Source: Aquibacillus koreensis (GTDB taxonomy: Bacteria > Bacillota > Bacilli > Bacillales > Amphibacillaceae). From it: a stretch of 59,334 bases of DNA. The stretch covers positions 1 to 59,334 of the forward strand of contig NZ_JAOALK010000057.1 of assembly GCF_025154055.1 (NCBI RefSeq), written 5' to 3'. The notes below the pieces were generated by a model. The model was not told the DNA's origin and searched no databases. It worked only from the letters and a program-made list of their open reading frames with translations. The translations under genes and the position numbers were made by a program. Shown piece by piece: positions 51,552 to 59,334 of this stretch (position 1 is the stretch's first letter; each line of letters opens with the position of its first letter).

Positions 51552-52613
51552 CTATCTATACCAAGTAACATTCGATTCCATATGTACGAAAGGAATATCT
51601 GTATCGACTTGACCAATAATCTTTTCAACATCTAGATCTTCACCTTCGAGCCATGAGTTAAATTGGATTTTTGTCGGTTCCTGATCTCCTCCTAAAGCCA
51701 TCCATGCCTCCATTTGTTTAGGAAAATATGCAGATGTATGAATTGTGCCAGCCCAATTCTGATACTCATCAGAAAAGACTCCTTTATCCCGATCATTCAT
51801 CAGCCGAAAAGCATCATATCCATTTGAGAAGCGTTCTTTTCGCAAGTCAATAATTTCTTGCCTACGTTTTGAATCAACTAAGTAGTTTCTATTTTCATGG
51901 GTCATAATTTCAAAATGATTCGTACAAACATTAGATTGCCGCACTTCAGTTCCTCTTGGAGTTGCCTCCACAATATAGGTTTGTCCACTTTTATCAAAGA
52001 CAGTATAACTAAAGGAATGTCGATGAGGTATCTCCTGTAACATCGAAACCGCTTCTTCAACATTGGCACAGCTTTCCAGTATGATCCGACCAATCATCGC
52101 ACAAATGAATCCGTCCCCAGGTTTTTTTCGATGCATAAAGTTGTAACCTAACACTAATCCCTTTTCATTCATTCCATCTGGCCTACCTGTAATACGTTGA
52201 CTAGGTCCAATCATAGCATATCCTTGATCTGTTGGTTGAAATAATATATATCTTCCCTCGTACGTTTTCGGATGATAATCATAATTCCGAATAAAATAAT
52301 CATCTCCTGTAACAATCGAACAACCAGAGCGAACATATTCCAATCGATATCCTCCGAACTCTTGTAATACCTTTTCCATAGGCCATTCTAAGGCATCTCT
52401 AAGCCCAAGAAGTTCATCCCAAACACCAGGCGCAAAGGCTGTAATTGCTTGTTTCACCTCTTGTTCTTCTATTTCAAATCGTGGTTTTCTTACTCTCCAT
52501 TGCTTTTCACGGTTCTGTAAAATATGCGAATCCTTTATCTCTAGTCCTTGATTATATCCAAAATTGTAATGGGTTCCACGAAATTGGACAATGTTGCTAT
52601 GTACGCTTTTCAT
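51552..52613 (-). CDS. C45-type autoproteolytic acyltransferase/hydrolase
   Basis: A 353-residue NTN-hydrolase-like protein related to acyl-CoA:6-aminopenicillanate acyltransferase. The probable nucleophile is Cys98 in VRSGCSIV, which would become N-terminal after self-cleavage. FIRNYDYHPKTYEGR and GMNEKGLVLGYNFMHRK follow. Family members hydrolyse or transfer acyl groups on amides; the natural substrate here is unknown and penicillin synthesis is not implied. It is immediately upstream of ywbE, probably cotranscribed. Confidence 0.82.
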   Translation of the reverse strand: MKSVHSNIVQFRGTHYNFGYNQGLEIKDSHILQNREKQWRVRKPRFEIEEQEVKQAITAFAPGVWDELLGLRDALEWPMEKVLQEFGGYRLEYVRSGCSIVTGDDYFIRNYDYHPKTYEGRYILFQPTDQGYAMIGPSQRITGRPDGMNEKGLVLGYNFMHRKKPGDGFICAMIGRIILESCANVEEAVSMLQEIPHRHSFSYTVFDKSGQTYIVEATPRGTEVRQSNVCTNHFEIMTHENRNYLVDSKRRQEIIDLRKERFSNGYDAFRLMNDRDKGVFSDEYQNWAGTIHTSAYFPKQMEAWMALGGDQEPTKIQFNSWLEGEDLDVEKIIGQVDTDIPFVHMESNVTWYR

Positions 52614-52902
52614 CCTATTACCTCTTTCTTTTATAATATTTCTTAAGATTAACGGAAAAAGCTTATTATAATCAATTATTTGATTCCTATCTCTTCACTA
52701 CTTGTGTTAATTTTTCTTTAGAATTTTATCACAATAAGCGAAAGATAATACGATTTGATCAAGGGAACTTTATGACATCTTTTTATTGTAACGATTCCCT
52801 AACTGAAATTGATTTTCATTTTATTTGCAGTTTTTCAAGTTACTATTACACTAAAATTTATTATTATATTTATCAAAGACTTTTTTCCATTGGAATAAGT
52901 AG
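52614..52902. other. Gene-free stretch between two minus-strand genes
   Basis: About 290 AT-rich bases. The only plus-strand frame has unlikely composition and continues through a terminator, so it is not a gene. The promoter of the C45 hydrolase gene presumably lies here. No repeat is seen. Confidence 0.5.
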
Positions 52903-52940
52903 TAAAAAAATGGAGTTAGGATTAAACCTACTCCATTTTT
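52903..52940 (-). terminator. Terminator of the TauE-like gene
   Basis: AAATGGAG-TAGG and CCTAACTCCATTT on the minus strand with a six-base loop, followed by TTTT. Confidence 0.85.
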
Positions 52941-52979
52941 CAACACTTATAAGCGGGTGGATTAATAGATTACTAGAAA

Positions 52980-53735
52980 TTAAGCAATAAGTAACCGAAG
53001 CGCACCTACGGCCGCAAAAGTTAGGATAAGTATTTGAAATACTCTCTGAGGAATTAGTGGTATGATCTTTATACCAATAAATGCACCGATAATAACTGTT
53101 GGAAGTAAACTAAGATTAAATAAAAAGGAATCAGTCGTAATTAACCCTAGGTAAATATAAAAAGGAACTTTAATTAGATTAACAAATAAGAAAAACCATG
53201 CACCTGTGCCAATGAATTCTCGTTTAGGCAATCCTTTAACTAATAGATATATAGCCATTACACCACCAGCTGCATTACCAATCATCGTCGTGAATCCAGC
53301 TAATACGCCCATTAATCCTATAAACCAAATTGATCCTGGTAACCATTTATTAAACCTCTCACCTAATCGTTCACGAATTACATGTAAAAGGATTAATAGT
53401 AGAACTAAAGCCCCAATTACAGGTTTCAATTGTTCACTATCGATTTCATTCAATACATAAAATCCGAACATAATTCCGATTAGTACCCAAGGTATTAAGG
53501 ATACGAGATACTTCCAAACAACGTTTCTTCGATAATAGATGACTGCAAATATGTCACCAATAATTAATAAAGGCAATAAAATGCCAACAGATTCTTTAGC
53601 GGGAAAAATAAACATTAAGATCGTTACAACAAGTATTCCTAAACTAGATACTCCTGTTTTTGTAAAGCCAATAAATATTGCGCACAAAATAACAACTAAC
53701 CATTGGAGAATCGATAATTCAAACAGTAAGATCAC
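52980..53735 (-). CDS. TauE/SafE family sulfite exporter-like protein
   Basis: A 251-residue membrane protein with about eight helices in two repeated halves. The family signature appears twice as GFTKTGVSSLGIL near residue 24 and GFTTMIGNAAGGVMAIYLL near 148. Relatives move sulfite, sulfoacetate or other small organic anions. No sulfur metabolism genes adjoin it, so the substrate is unknown. Monocistronic. Confidence 0.88.
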   Translation of the reverse strand: MILLFELSILQWLVVILCAIFIGFTKTGVSSLGILVVTILMFIFPAKESVGILLPLLIIGDIFAVIYYRRNVVWKYLVSLIPWVLIGIMFGFYVLNEIDSEQLKPVIGALVLLLILLHVIRERLGERFNKWLPGSIWFIGLMGVLAGFTTMIGNAAGGVMAIYLLVKGLPKREFIGTGAWFFLFVNLIKVPFYIYLGLITTDSFLFNLSLLPTVIIGAFIGIKIIPLIPQRVFQILILTFAAVGALRLLIA

Positions 53736-53854
53736 CTCAGTAGAACATAGTAGTAATTCATCACGCAGTCGACATGTGAATCATTCCTATTATAGCGAAA
53801 ACCCATACAAAAAAAGAAATGAAAAGCTTTTACAAACAACAAGGGAATGAATAA

Positions 53855-54310
53855 TCATTCCCCATCAAACTTCCGCAATACCTTCTTTACTAATAAACCA
53901 AGGATAATTCCAGGAATAACAGAAATCATTGGCAACCATACTGGGCCAAGAAATACACCTAGTACGAAAACCTTTGATGAATACATCACACCAACTGTAA
54001 CAGTATATGCACAAAAAACAAATGGTAAAAAAGAATAACTATTTTTAGCTCCACCTGCATCTTTATATGCATCCCATATTGCGAAAAAGTATAAACAAGG
54101 ATAAAACATAAGCCACCCTAAATCAGCTTGTTGAAAAGCTAAATGTGTTTCACCTATAAAACTTAATCGGATAATTTCATTAAAATTCCCCTGTACATTG
54201 ATAAGAAATTCTAAGGCTACAAGGATAATTCCTTTTATGTATTTTTTGTTGAGCAGTTGACCAAAACCAGGAAGGGCTATACTCCAGAATAAGACTTCTT
54301 TTGGGTTCAC
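53855..54310 (-). CDS. Small polytopic membrane protein with PGFGQ motif
   Basis: A 151-residue protein with four or five helices. The N-terminal ALPGFGQLLNKKYIKGIILVALE resembles the Gly-Gln hairpin seen in TM2-like and related small membrane proteins. A central WDAYKDAGGAKN loop and a C-terminal KVLRKFDGE tail follow. Similar proteins are common in Bacillaceae without assigned role. Transcribed alone, upstream of the divergent transporter. Confidence 0.65.
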   Translation of the reverse strand: MNPKEVLFWSIALPGFGQLLNKKYIKGIILVALEFLINVQGNFNEIIRLSFIGETHLAFQQADLGWLMFYPCLYFFAIWDAYKDAGGAKNSYSFLPFVFCAYTVTVGVMYSSKVFVLGVFLGPVWLPMISVIPGIILGLLVKKVLRKFDGE

Positions 54311-54540
54311 GATATTACCTTCTATCGATTTAATTATGTATTACTTAAAATACAATGTTATATATACTACAAAAAACTCGTTATCATATAAGTGGTCAGA
54401 AGAACATGTAAAGATAGTATTGTCCATTCTTTCTTAACTTATTAAGTTAAGAAGTAATTATTTTTCCTAATTTTATTGCAAAATGAAATAGTTACGTTAA
54501 AGTGAGGTGGAACGGATTATTTCGAAAGAAGGAAATACAT

Positions 54541-56031
54541 ATGACAAAAAGCAAAAAACCAAAACAAACACGCAGACCACTTGTTCTTGCTATATTAGTC
54601 ATCTCGATGTTTATGGCAGCTATTGAAGGAACGATTGTCGCAACTGCAATGCCAAGTATTGTAGGGGATCTTGGGGGATTCTCGTTTTATAGTTGGGTTT
54701 TCTCTTCCTTTTTACTAATGCAAGCAGTCACTACACTTATTTATGGGAAACTATCTGACCTTTTTGGAAGAAAACCAATTTTTATAATCGGAGTTATTAT
54801 TTTCTTAATTGGTTCCATATTATGTGGATTAGCTACCACAATGAGCATGCTTATTATATTTCGATTAATTCAAGGAATAGGTGCAGGAGCAATTCATCCC
54901 ATGGTGACAACGATGGTTGGTGACATGTACTCCATCAAAGAACGGGCAAAAGTTCAAGGCTATCTCGCAAGTGTATGGGGAATCTCTTCTGTATTAGGCC
55001 CTTTAGCTGGAGGGTTTATCGTCCAATATGTAGATTGGGCGTGGATATTTTGGATGAACGTACCATTAGGCATTATAGGAATCATTGGTGTTATTTTATT
55101 TTTTCATGAGGATGTTACAAAAGAAAAGAAATCGATCGATTACCTTGGCTCTAGCTTATCGTTTATTGCAATCTCAGCGATCATCGTTGTTTTAGTTCAG
55201 GGAGGATCGGGATGGCCATGGACATCCATAGAAGTCATTCTATTACTTCTTGTTTTTATAATTTCTTCTATTCTTTTTGTGTGGCAGGAAAAGCGCGCAG
55301 TTGCTCCGATGATGCCACTGTTCTTATGGAAAAACAAATTAATTACTGTTGCGAACTTAGCAACACTAACTTCCGGCATGATCATTATCGGTATTTCAAC
55401 CTTCCTACCTACTTATGTTCAAGCTGTAATGGGGTATTCTGCTATTATTGCAGGCTTTACCTTATCCACCATGTCGATCGGTTGGCCTATTGCTGCGACT
55501 ACCGCTGGGCATCTCGTACTAAAGATTGGTTTTCGTCCAACGGCCATACTTGGTGGCTTAGCACTTCTTGCTGGAGGTATCTTATTTATGTTTTTAGGTC
55601 CTGATAAAGGCCCCATTTACGCTGGATTTAGCTCATTTATTGTAGGCGTTGGAATGGGATTGTCAAGTACAACATTTATAGTGTCTATCCAAAATAGTGT
55701 TGGTTGGAAAGAAAGAGGTGTTGCCACTTCCCTCAACATGTTTATGCGAATTATCGGTAGTGCCTTAGGTGCTGCAGTGCTCGGTGGTGTGCTAAATGCG
55801 CAAATGAAGGATAAATTAGCAACAACAACCGTTGCTCTTAGTGAAGATATAGATATTAGTAACACGGATGCATTGTTAGATGAAACTACCCGTAATCAAT
55901 TATCATCAGAAGCAATCGAAGCATTACAATTCGCTTTAACAGATTCCCTTCATAATGTGTACATTGGTCTATTTTTTATTGCATTGATTACGTTTGGATT
56001 AACACTTTTCTTTCCAAAAGAAACGAAATAA
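54541..56031 (+). CDS. DHA2-family multidrug MFS transporter (14 TMS)
   Basis: A 496-residue drug/H+ antiporter of the EmrB/QacA branch. Motif D1 is FMAAIEGTIVATAMPSI near residue 23 and motif A is GKLSDLFGRKPIF near 71. Motif C is VWGISSVLGPLAGGFI near 144. The 14-helix layout runs to FIALITFGLTLFFPK. It would export toxic compounds. The ATG at 54541 with AAGAAGGAAATACAT upstream is preferred to a GTG at 54502, which would add a charged extension. Regulation is not visible. Confidence 0.9.
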   Translation: MTKSKKPKQTRRPLVLAILVISMFMAAIEGTIVATAMPSIVGDLGGFSFYSWVFSSFLLMQAVTTLIYGKLSDLFGRKPIFIIGVIIFLIGSILCGLATTMSMLIIFRLIQGIGAGAIHPMVTTMVGDMYSIKERAKVQGYLASVWGISSVLGPLAGGFIVQYVDWAWIFWMNVPLGIIGIIGVILFFHEDVTKEKKSIDYLGSSLSFIAISAIIVVLVQGGSGWPWTSIEVILLLLVFIISSILFVWQEKRAVAPMMPLFLWKNKLITVANLATLTSGMIIIGISTFLPTYVQAVMGYSAIIAGFTLSTMSIGWPIAATTAGHLVLKIGFRPTAILGGLALLAGGILFMFLGPDKGPIYAGFSSFIVGVGMGLSSTTFIVSIQNSVGWKERGVATSLNMFMRIIGSALGAAVLGGVLNAQMKDKLATTTVALSEDIDISNTDALLDETTRNQLSSEAIEALQFALTDSLHNVYIGLFFIALITFGLTLFFPKETK

Positions 56032-56044
56032 CGAATTTACACAT

Positions 56045-56071
56045 AGGACACCCTATATGGTGTTCTTTTTT
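56045..56071 (+). terminator. Terminator of the transporter gene
   Basis: AGGACACC, six-base loop, GGTGTTCT, then a T run. Confidence 0.85.
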
Positions 56072-56244
56072 CATATCTTCTAACAATTAATACTTCTTTA
56101 CAGCTATGATTCCTGATTGGTTGGACAGGATAAATTTATGTACAGCAACATAAGCTAAGCTCATACATTGACACCACATATTGGTAATTGCTACCATTAA
56201 ACATAGTTAATCTATTCGAATTATTTCAGGAAAAGAGGAGCATA

Positions 56245-57063
56245 ATGAGTGAAACATGGTATTTTTTAGATTCTGGTCACTGTACACCGGCTTATAACAT
56301 GGCTATGGATGAAGCATTGCTCCAATGGCATAGCGAAGGTAGAATTCCACCTGTTATTCGATTTTATGGTTGGGAGCCAGCAGGACTTTCGGTTGGCTAT
56401 TTCCAAAAAGTGAATGGAAAAATTGATCTAGAAGGTCTTCGCAAATATGGTATTGACCTTGTCAGAAGACAAACAGGTGGGCGTGCCGTCTTGCACGACC
56501 AGGAACTTACATACAGTGTAATTGTGTCAGAGCAACATGAAAGAATGCCACAGTCCGTAAAAGACGCTTATCAAGTAATTTCAAGGGGACTCTTAGAAGG
56601 ATTTAAAGAACTACGTGTTGATGCAGCATTTGCAATTCCTGAGGGGAAACTGCAAACCACTGACTCAGCAGTCTGTTTCGAGGAGCCGTCATGGTATGAG
56701 TTAGTAGTAGAAGGAAAAAAGGCAGCTGGTAGTGCACAAACGCGTCAAAAAGGGGTCATTTTACAACATGGTTCTATCCCAATAGATGTCGATACCGTGA
56801 AATTATTTGATCTATTTTTGTATCCAAATGATCGTGTGAAAGAACGTGCAAAGCGAGCTTTTGGTGACAAAGCAGTTGCAATTAATGAAGTTTTAAATCA
56901 ATCAATCTCGTTTGAAGATGTAAAGCAGGCTTTTAAAACAGGGTTTGAACGAGGTCTAGACATTAAGCTAGAGCCATTTATCCTCTCAGATCAACAACTA
57001 CGAGAAGTGGAAGACCTTGCTAAAAATAAGTACCAAGGAAAAAGTTGGAATTATTCACGATAA
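56245..57063 (+). CDS. lipM: Octanoyltransferase LipM
   Basis: A 272-residue enzyme transferring octanoyl from acyl carrier protein to GcvH, the first step of lipoate synthesis in Bacillus. The catalytic Cys is Cys144 in [19 protein letters not shown], with the neighbouring Lys needed for catalysis; [17 protein letters not shown] near residue 74 is the lipoyl-ligase-fold signature. The ATG at 56245 follows GAGGAG and begins [11 protein letters not shown], as in LipM. Next gene is lipA 13 bases on, so both act in the same pathway and are probably cotranscribed. Confidence 0.93.
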   Translation: MSETWYFLDSGHCTPAYNMAMDEALLQWHSEGRIPPVIRFYGWEPAGLSVGYFQKVNGKIDLEGLRKYGIDLVRRQTGGRAVLHDQELTYSVIVSEQHERMPQSVKDAYQVISRGLLEGFKELRVDAAFAIPEGKLQTTDSAVCFEEPSWYELVVEGKKAAGSAQTRQKGVILQHGSIPIDVDTVKLFDLFLYPNDRVKERAKRAFGDKAVAINEVLNQSISFEDVKQAFKTGFERGLDIKLEPFILSDQQLREVEDLAKNKYQGKSWNYSR

Positions 57064-57076
57064 AGGAGTGTCAATT

Positions 57077-58024
57077 TTGGCAAAAGAACAAGAACACTTA
57101 CGTAAACCTGAGTGGTTAAAAATTAAAATTAACACAAACAAATCGTACAATCGCCTTAAAAACTTAATGCGTGACAAACGTTTAAACACGGTTTGTGAAG
57201 AAGCACGTTGTCCTAACATTCACGAATGTTGGAGTGAAAGGAAAACAGCGACTTTCATGATCCTTGGAGACACCTGTACACGTGGATGCCGCTTTTGCGC
57301 AGTTAAAACTGGTTTACCAAATGAATTAGATTGGAACGAACCAGAACGTGTTGCTGAATCAGTAGAAATAATGGGTTTAAAACATGTGGTCGTTACCTCC
57401 GTTGCACGTGACGATTTAAAAGATGGCGGTGCAGCAGTTTTTGCAGAGACTGTACGTCAAATACGCAAACGTGTTCCTGGATGTACCGTTGAAATCCTCC
57501 CTTCCGATATGAAAGGTGACTATGAAAGCCTACATACGTTAATGGATAGTAAACCTGATATATTCAACCACAATATTGAAACCGTTCGACGATTAACAAA
57601 AAGAGTGCGCGCAATCGCCATGTATGATCGTTCTCTTGAATTGCTTCGAAGAGTAAAGGAAATCTCACCTAACACCCCTACTAAGTCTAGCCTTATGGTG
57701 GGCTTAGGAGAAACAAAGGAAGAAATTATACAGGTGATGGACGACTTAAGAGAAAATAACGTAGATATTATGACGATCGGACAATACTTACAACCTACCA
57801 AGAAACACTTATATGTAGAACGCTATTATCATCCTGATGAGTTCGAAGAGTTGAGAAAAATTGCTTTTGAAAAAGGCTTTAAACATTGTGAGGCAGGACC
57901 ACTCGTTCGTTCCTCTTATCATGCTGATGAACAGGTGAACAAATCTTCTGCACAACGAAGAATTAAATATATGCAAGGATATGAGCAATCTACTGGTGAA
58001 TTACTAGATAAGACTAACTTTTAA
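57077..58024 (+). CDS. lipA: Lipoyl synthase LipA
   Basis: A 315-residue radical SAM enzyme inserting two sulfurs into the protein-bound octanoyl group. The radical SAM cluster ligands are Cys67, Cys71 and Cys74 (CTRGCRFC), and the auxiliary cluster uses Cys40, Cys45 and Cys51 ([12 protein letters not shown]). The conserved final RSSYHA motif is near the C terminus. The start is TTG at 57077 after AAAGGAG, not the upstream frame overlapping lipM. The IS element begins 27 bases after the stop. Confidence 0.95.
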   Translation: MAKEQEHLRKPEWLKIKINTNKSYNRLKNLMRDKRLNTVCEEARCPNIHECWSERKTATFMILGDTCTRGCRFCAVKTGLPNELDWNEPERVAESVEIMGLKHVVVTSVARDDLKDGGAAVFAETVRQIRKRVPGCTVEILPSDMKGDYESLHTLMDSKPDIFNHNIETVRRLTKRVRAIAMYDRSLELLRRVKEISPNTPTKSSLMVGLGETKEEIIQVMDDLRENNVDIMTIGQYLQPTKKHLYVERYYHPDEFEELRKIAFEKGFKHCEAGPLVRSSYHADEQVNKSSAQRRIKYMQGYEQSTGELLDKTNF

Positions 58025-58086
58025 GCTTAAAAGAGCCCCTTTCACCTATGTGAACTGACCTAGTAATATGAGACAAGAAAAAGCAC

Positions 58087-58941
58087 CTATGCTGCCTTTG
58101 CCCTGAATTGAACAGGGGAAAGGCAGTTTAATTTTGAAAACGGTCGTATATAGTTGTAATAATACATGTAAGATTCGACTTTTTCTAGTACAATAGAGTT
58201 TGTAAGACGCGCCTTTTGGTGTGTGTAGAATTCTTCCGACTTTATGGTGGAGTGGAAGGATTCAATGACGGCATTATCAAAGCAATTGCCTTTGCGGGAC
58301 ATGCTTGTGATAATGCCTTTTTCTTCAGCTAACTCTTGAAAAGCATACGAAGTGTATTGCGATCCCTGGTCACTGTGAAGTATCAGTCCTTTCGTTTCTC
58401 GCCCATTACAAGCTGCTTTCAATGTTTCTAGCACTAGATCTACTTCTTGGTTATGACTAACTCGATAAGCAACAATTTCATTATTGTACAAATCCATGAT
58501 GGATGATAAATACATCGTTGACTCTCCAAAATTCAAGTATGTTATATCTGTAACCCACTTTTGGTTAGGTCTATCTGCTTTAAAATTCTGTTCCAACAAA
58601 TTTGGAACGATACATTTACTTTCACCAGCAATTTTTGATTTTCTTTTAGGTTTGACTCGACATTGGATGTTGTATTTTTGCATGATTCTTTGCACAGTTA
58701 ACCTATTTACAGAAATATGATGATCCTCTTTTAATATTTTTTTAACCATTCTATGTCCAACTCTGTATTTTAGGGTTTTACAAATATCGATTATTTGTTG
58801 TTCTAGCTCAGTCGGTTCCCATGACTTTTGAAGCCAACGATAGTAAGTAGATCTAGGGACTCCAATACAATCACATATCATCGATACCGCATAAACTTCC
58901 TTTAATGACTCCACTAGCTCTATTACTACTTCTGGTACCAA
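58087..58941 (-). CDS. IS3-family transposase OrfB (DDE integrase domain)
   Basis: A 284-residue frame with HTH_21-like N-terminal region (YRVGHRMVKKILKEDH) and an rve integrase core. The catalytic triad is visible as WVTDITYL, LHSDQGSQYTS and NAVIESFHSTIKSE. It ends with the usual YYYNYIRPFSKLNCLSPVQF segment. It is expressed as an OrfAB fusion by -1 frameshift, joining after ILKK to VPGNRREL. The frame itself may lack an independent start. Confidence 0.93.
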   Translation of the reverse strand: MVPEVVIELVESLKEVYAVSMICDCIGVPRSTYYRWLQKSWEPTELEQQIIDICKTLKYRVGHRMVKKILKEDHHISVNRLTVQRIMQKYNIQCRVKPKRKSKIAGESKCIVPNLLEQNFKADRPNQKWVTDITYLNFGESTMYLSSIMDLYNNEIVAYRVSHNQEVDLVLETLKAACNGRETKGLILHSDQGSQYTSYAFQELAEEKGIITSMSRKGNCFDNAVIESFHSTIKSEEFYTHQKARLTNSIVLEKVESYMYYYNYIRPFSKLNCLSPVQFRAKAA

Positions 58942-59249
58942 CTCCCTTCGATTTCCTGGTACTTTTTTAAGATTTCATTTTTAATTTTTAGATGCTTAAC
59001 TTGCCGTTTTAATTGGTCTATTTCACTTAGCTCCTCAGGACCTTTCCCAAAGGAATATTGTTTACCAATGGGTTGCGACAGTCGGTGTTCCTCCCCATCA
59101 CGAAACCATTTCATCCATCTTTTGATTTGACTAACGTTACGTATACCGCACTTCTCCATAATCTGTTTATTGGTATATTTTTTAGACAACTTCATTTCAA
59201 TGACTTTCCTTTTAACCTCTTCAGAATAAACATTTTTATTTTCTCCCAT
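58926..59249 (-). CDS. IS3-family transposase OrfA
   Basis: A 107-residue protein with an N-terminal helix-turn-helix (YSEEVKRKVIEMKLSKKYTN and ISQ-like IKRWMKWFRDG) and a leucine-zipper-like helix (EIDQLKRQVKHLKIKNEILKK) for dimerisation. It regulates transposition and provides the N-terminal part of OrfAB. Its last 16 bases overlap OrfB. Confidence 0.93.
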   Translation of the reverse strand: MGENKNVYSEEVKRKVIEMKLSKKYTNKQIMEKCGIRNVSQIKRWMKWFRDGEEHRLSQPIGKQYSFGKGPEELSEIDQLKRQVKHLKIKNEILKKYQEIEGSWYQK

Positions 59250-59334
59250 GAGAAAAGCACCTCCAGTAGTCGTTTAATTTATATACGACTCAGGGGGTGC
59301 TTTTTCCTCTGTCTCATTTAGTTAGGTCACTCCA

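Larger units (their letters stand above)
58051..59334 (-). mobile_element. Complete IS3-family (IS150-like) insertion sequence
   Basis: A 1284-base element with imperfect terminal inverted repeats: the left end begins TGAACTGACCTA and the right end, read inward, begins TGGAGTGACCTA; both continue with ATGAGACA and AAAAAGCACC. Two overlapping minus-strand frames encode the transposase. A, AAA, AAG at 58962-58968 (minus strand) in the overlap is the standard -1 frameshift signal of the family. The window ends exactly at the right end, so target duplication cannot be checked. Confidence 0.92.

Noticed and set aside
52772-52990. 72-residue plus-strand frame
   Set aside because: It reads through the hairpin of the TauE terminator, overlaps that gene and has an improbable residue composition.
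55197-55604. Frames opposite or alternative to the MFS transporter
   Set aside because: They are shadows within a well-supported transporter gene.

Overview
The window is AT-rich DNA of a low-GC Gram-positive endospore former in the Bacillaceae, most like the halotolerant Oceanobacillus/Virgibacillus group. This rests on protein content (FosB bacillithiol transferase, LipM/LipA lipoylation, CtaG, YwbE, a YjcD-type helicase, DUF3231, VanW-like and GPDPase-membrane proteins), strong AGGAGG ribosome sites, several TTG/GTG starts, and acidic secreted proteins. No rRNA, tRNA, CRISPR array or prophage was seen. The last base coincides with the end of an IS3-family element and the first ~150 bases are a multicopy-type intergenic repeat, so the window is probably a whole contig broken at repeats.

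Layout. 1-4.4 kb: repeat, Nif3-like protein, polysaccharide deacetylase, membrane-anchored glycerophosphodiesterase, small proteins. 4.4-10.7 kb: a two-gene AddAB-like helicase/nuclease operon whose AddB-like gene is broken by a 1-nt frameshift. 10.8-18.8 kb: PRC-barrel protein with an apparent ATT start, CtaG, LysM protein, a two-P-loop ATPase, an SF2 helicase, a DUF3298 protein and a GNAT enzyme. 18.8-20.6 kb: nitrate transporter NarK behind a textbook FNR-type promoter. 21.6-22.6 kb: a Ser/Arg/His-rich mini-protein beside a eukaryotic-type kinase. 22.7-29.2 kb: housekeeping and detoxification enzymes (S66 peptidase, nitroreductase, glutathionyl-hydroquinone-reductase type protein, phosphatase, VanW-like). 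29.3-30.8 kb: a lipoprotein with a near-perfect 444-bp internal tandem duplication, then a convergent transcript with three tiny MFNEY peptides. 30.9-41.5 kb: MFS exporter, a two-gene DUF1835-like cassette, DUF3231, FAD oxidoreductase, cyclophilin lipoprotein, metallophosphatase, FosB, YdcF, and a secreted ComEC-like hydrolase with DUF3006. 41.6-46.3 kb: two copies of a 127-bp inverted-repeat element, two paralogous small exported proteins, a YjcD-like helicase, and a 52-bp-period hairpin array. 46.5-58.0 kb: malic enzyme, RlmN, membrane pairs, cold-shock protein, C45 hydrolase, TauE exporter, multidrug transporter, and the lipM-lipA pair. 58.05-59.33 kb: a complete IS3-type insertion sequence.

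The least explained loci are the three tiny peptide genes, the SR-type protein with its kinase, the tandem hairpin array and inverted-repeat elements upstream of two paralogous exported proteins, and the AddAB-like pair with its split nuclease subunit. Functions given here are family assignments made by reading the sequence. No database search was run.
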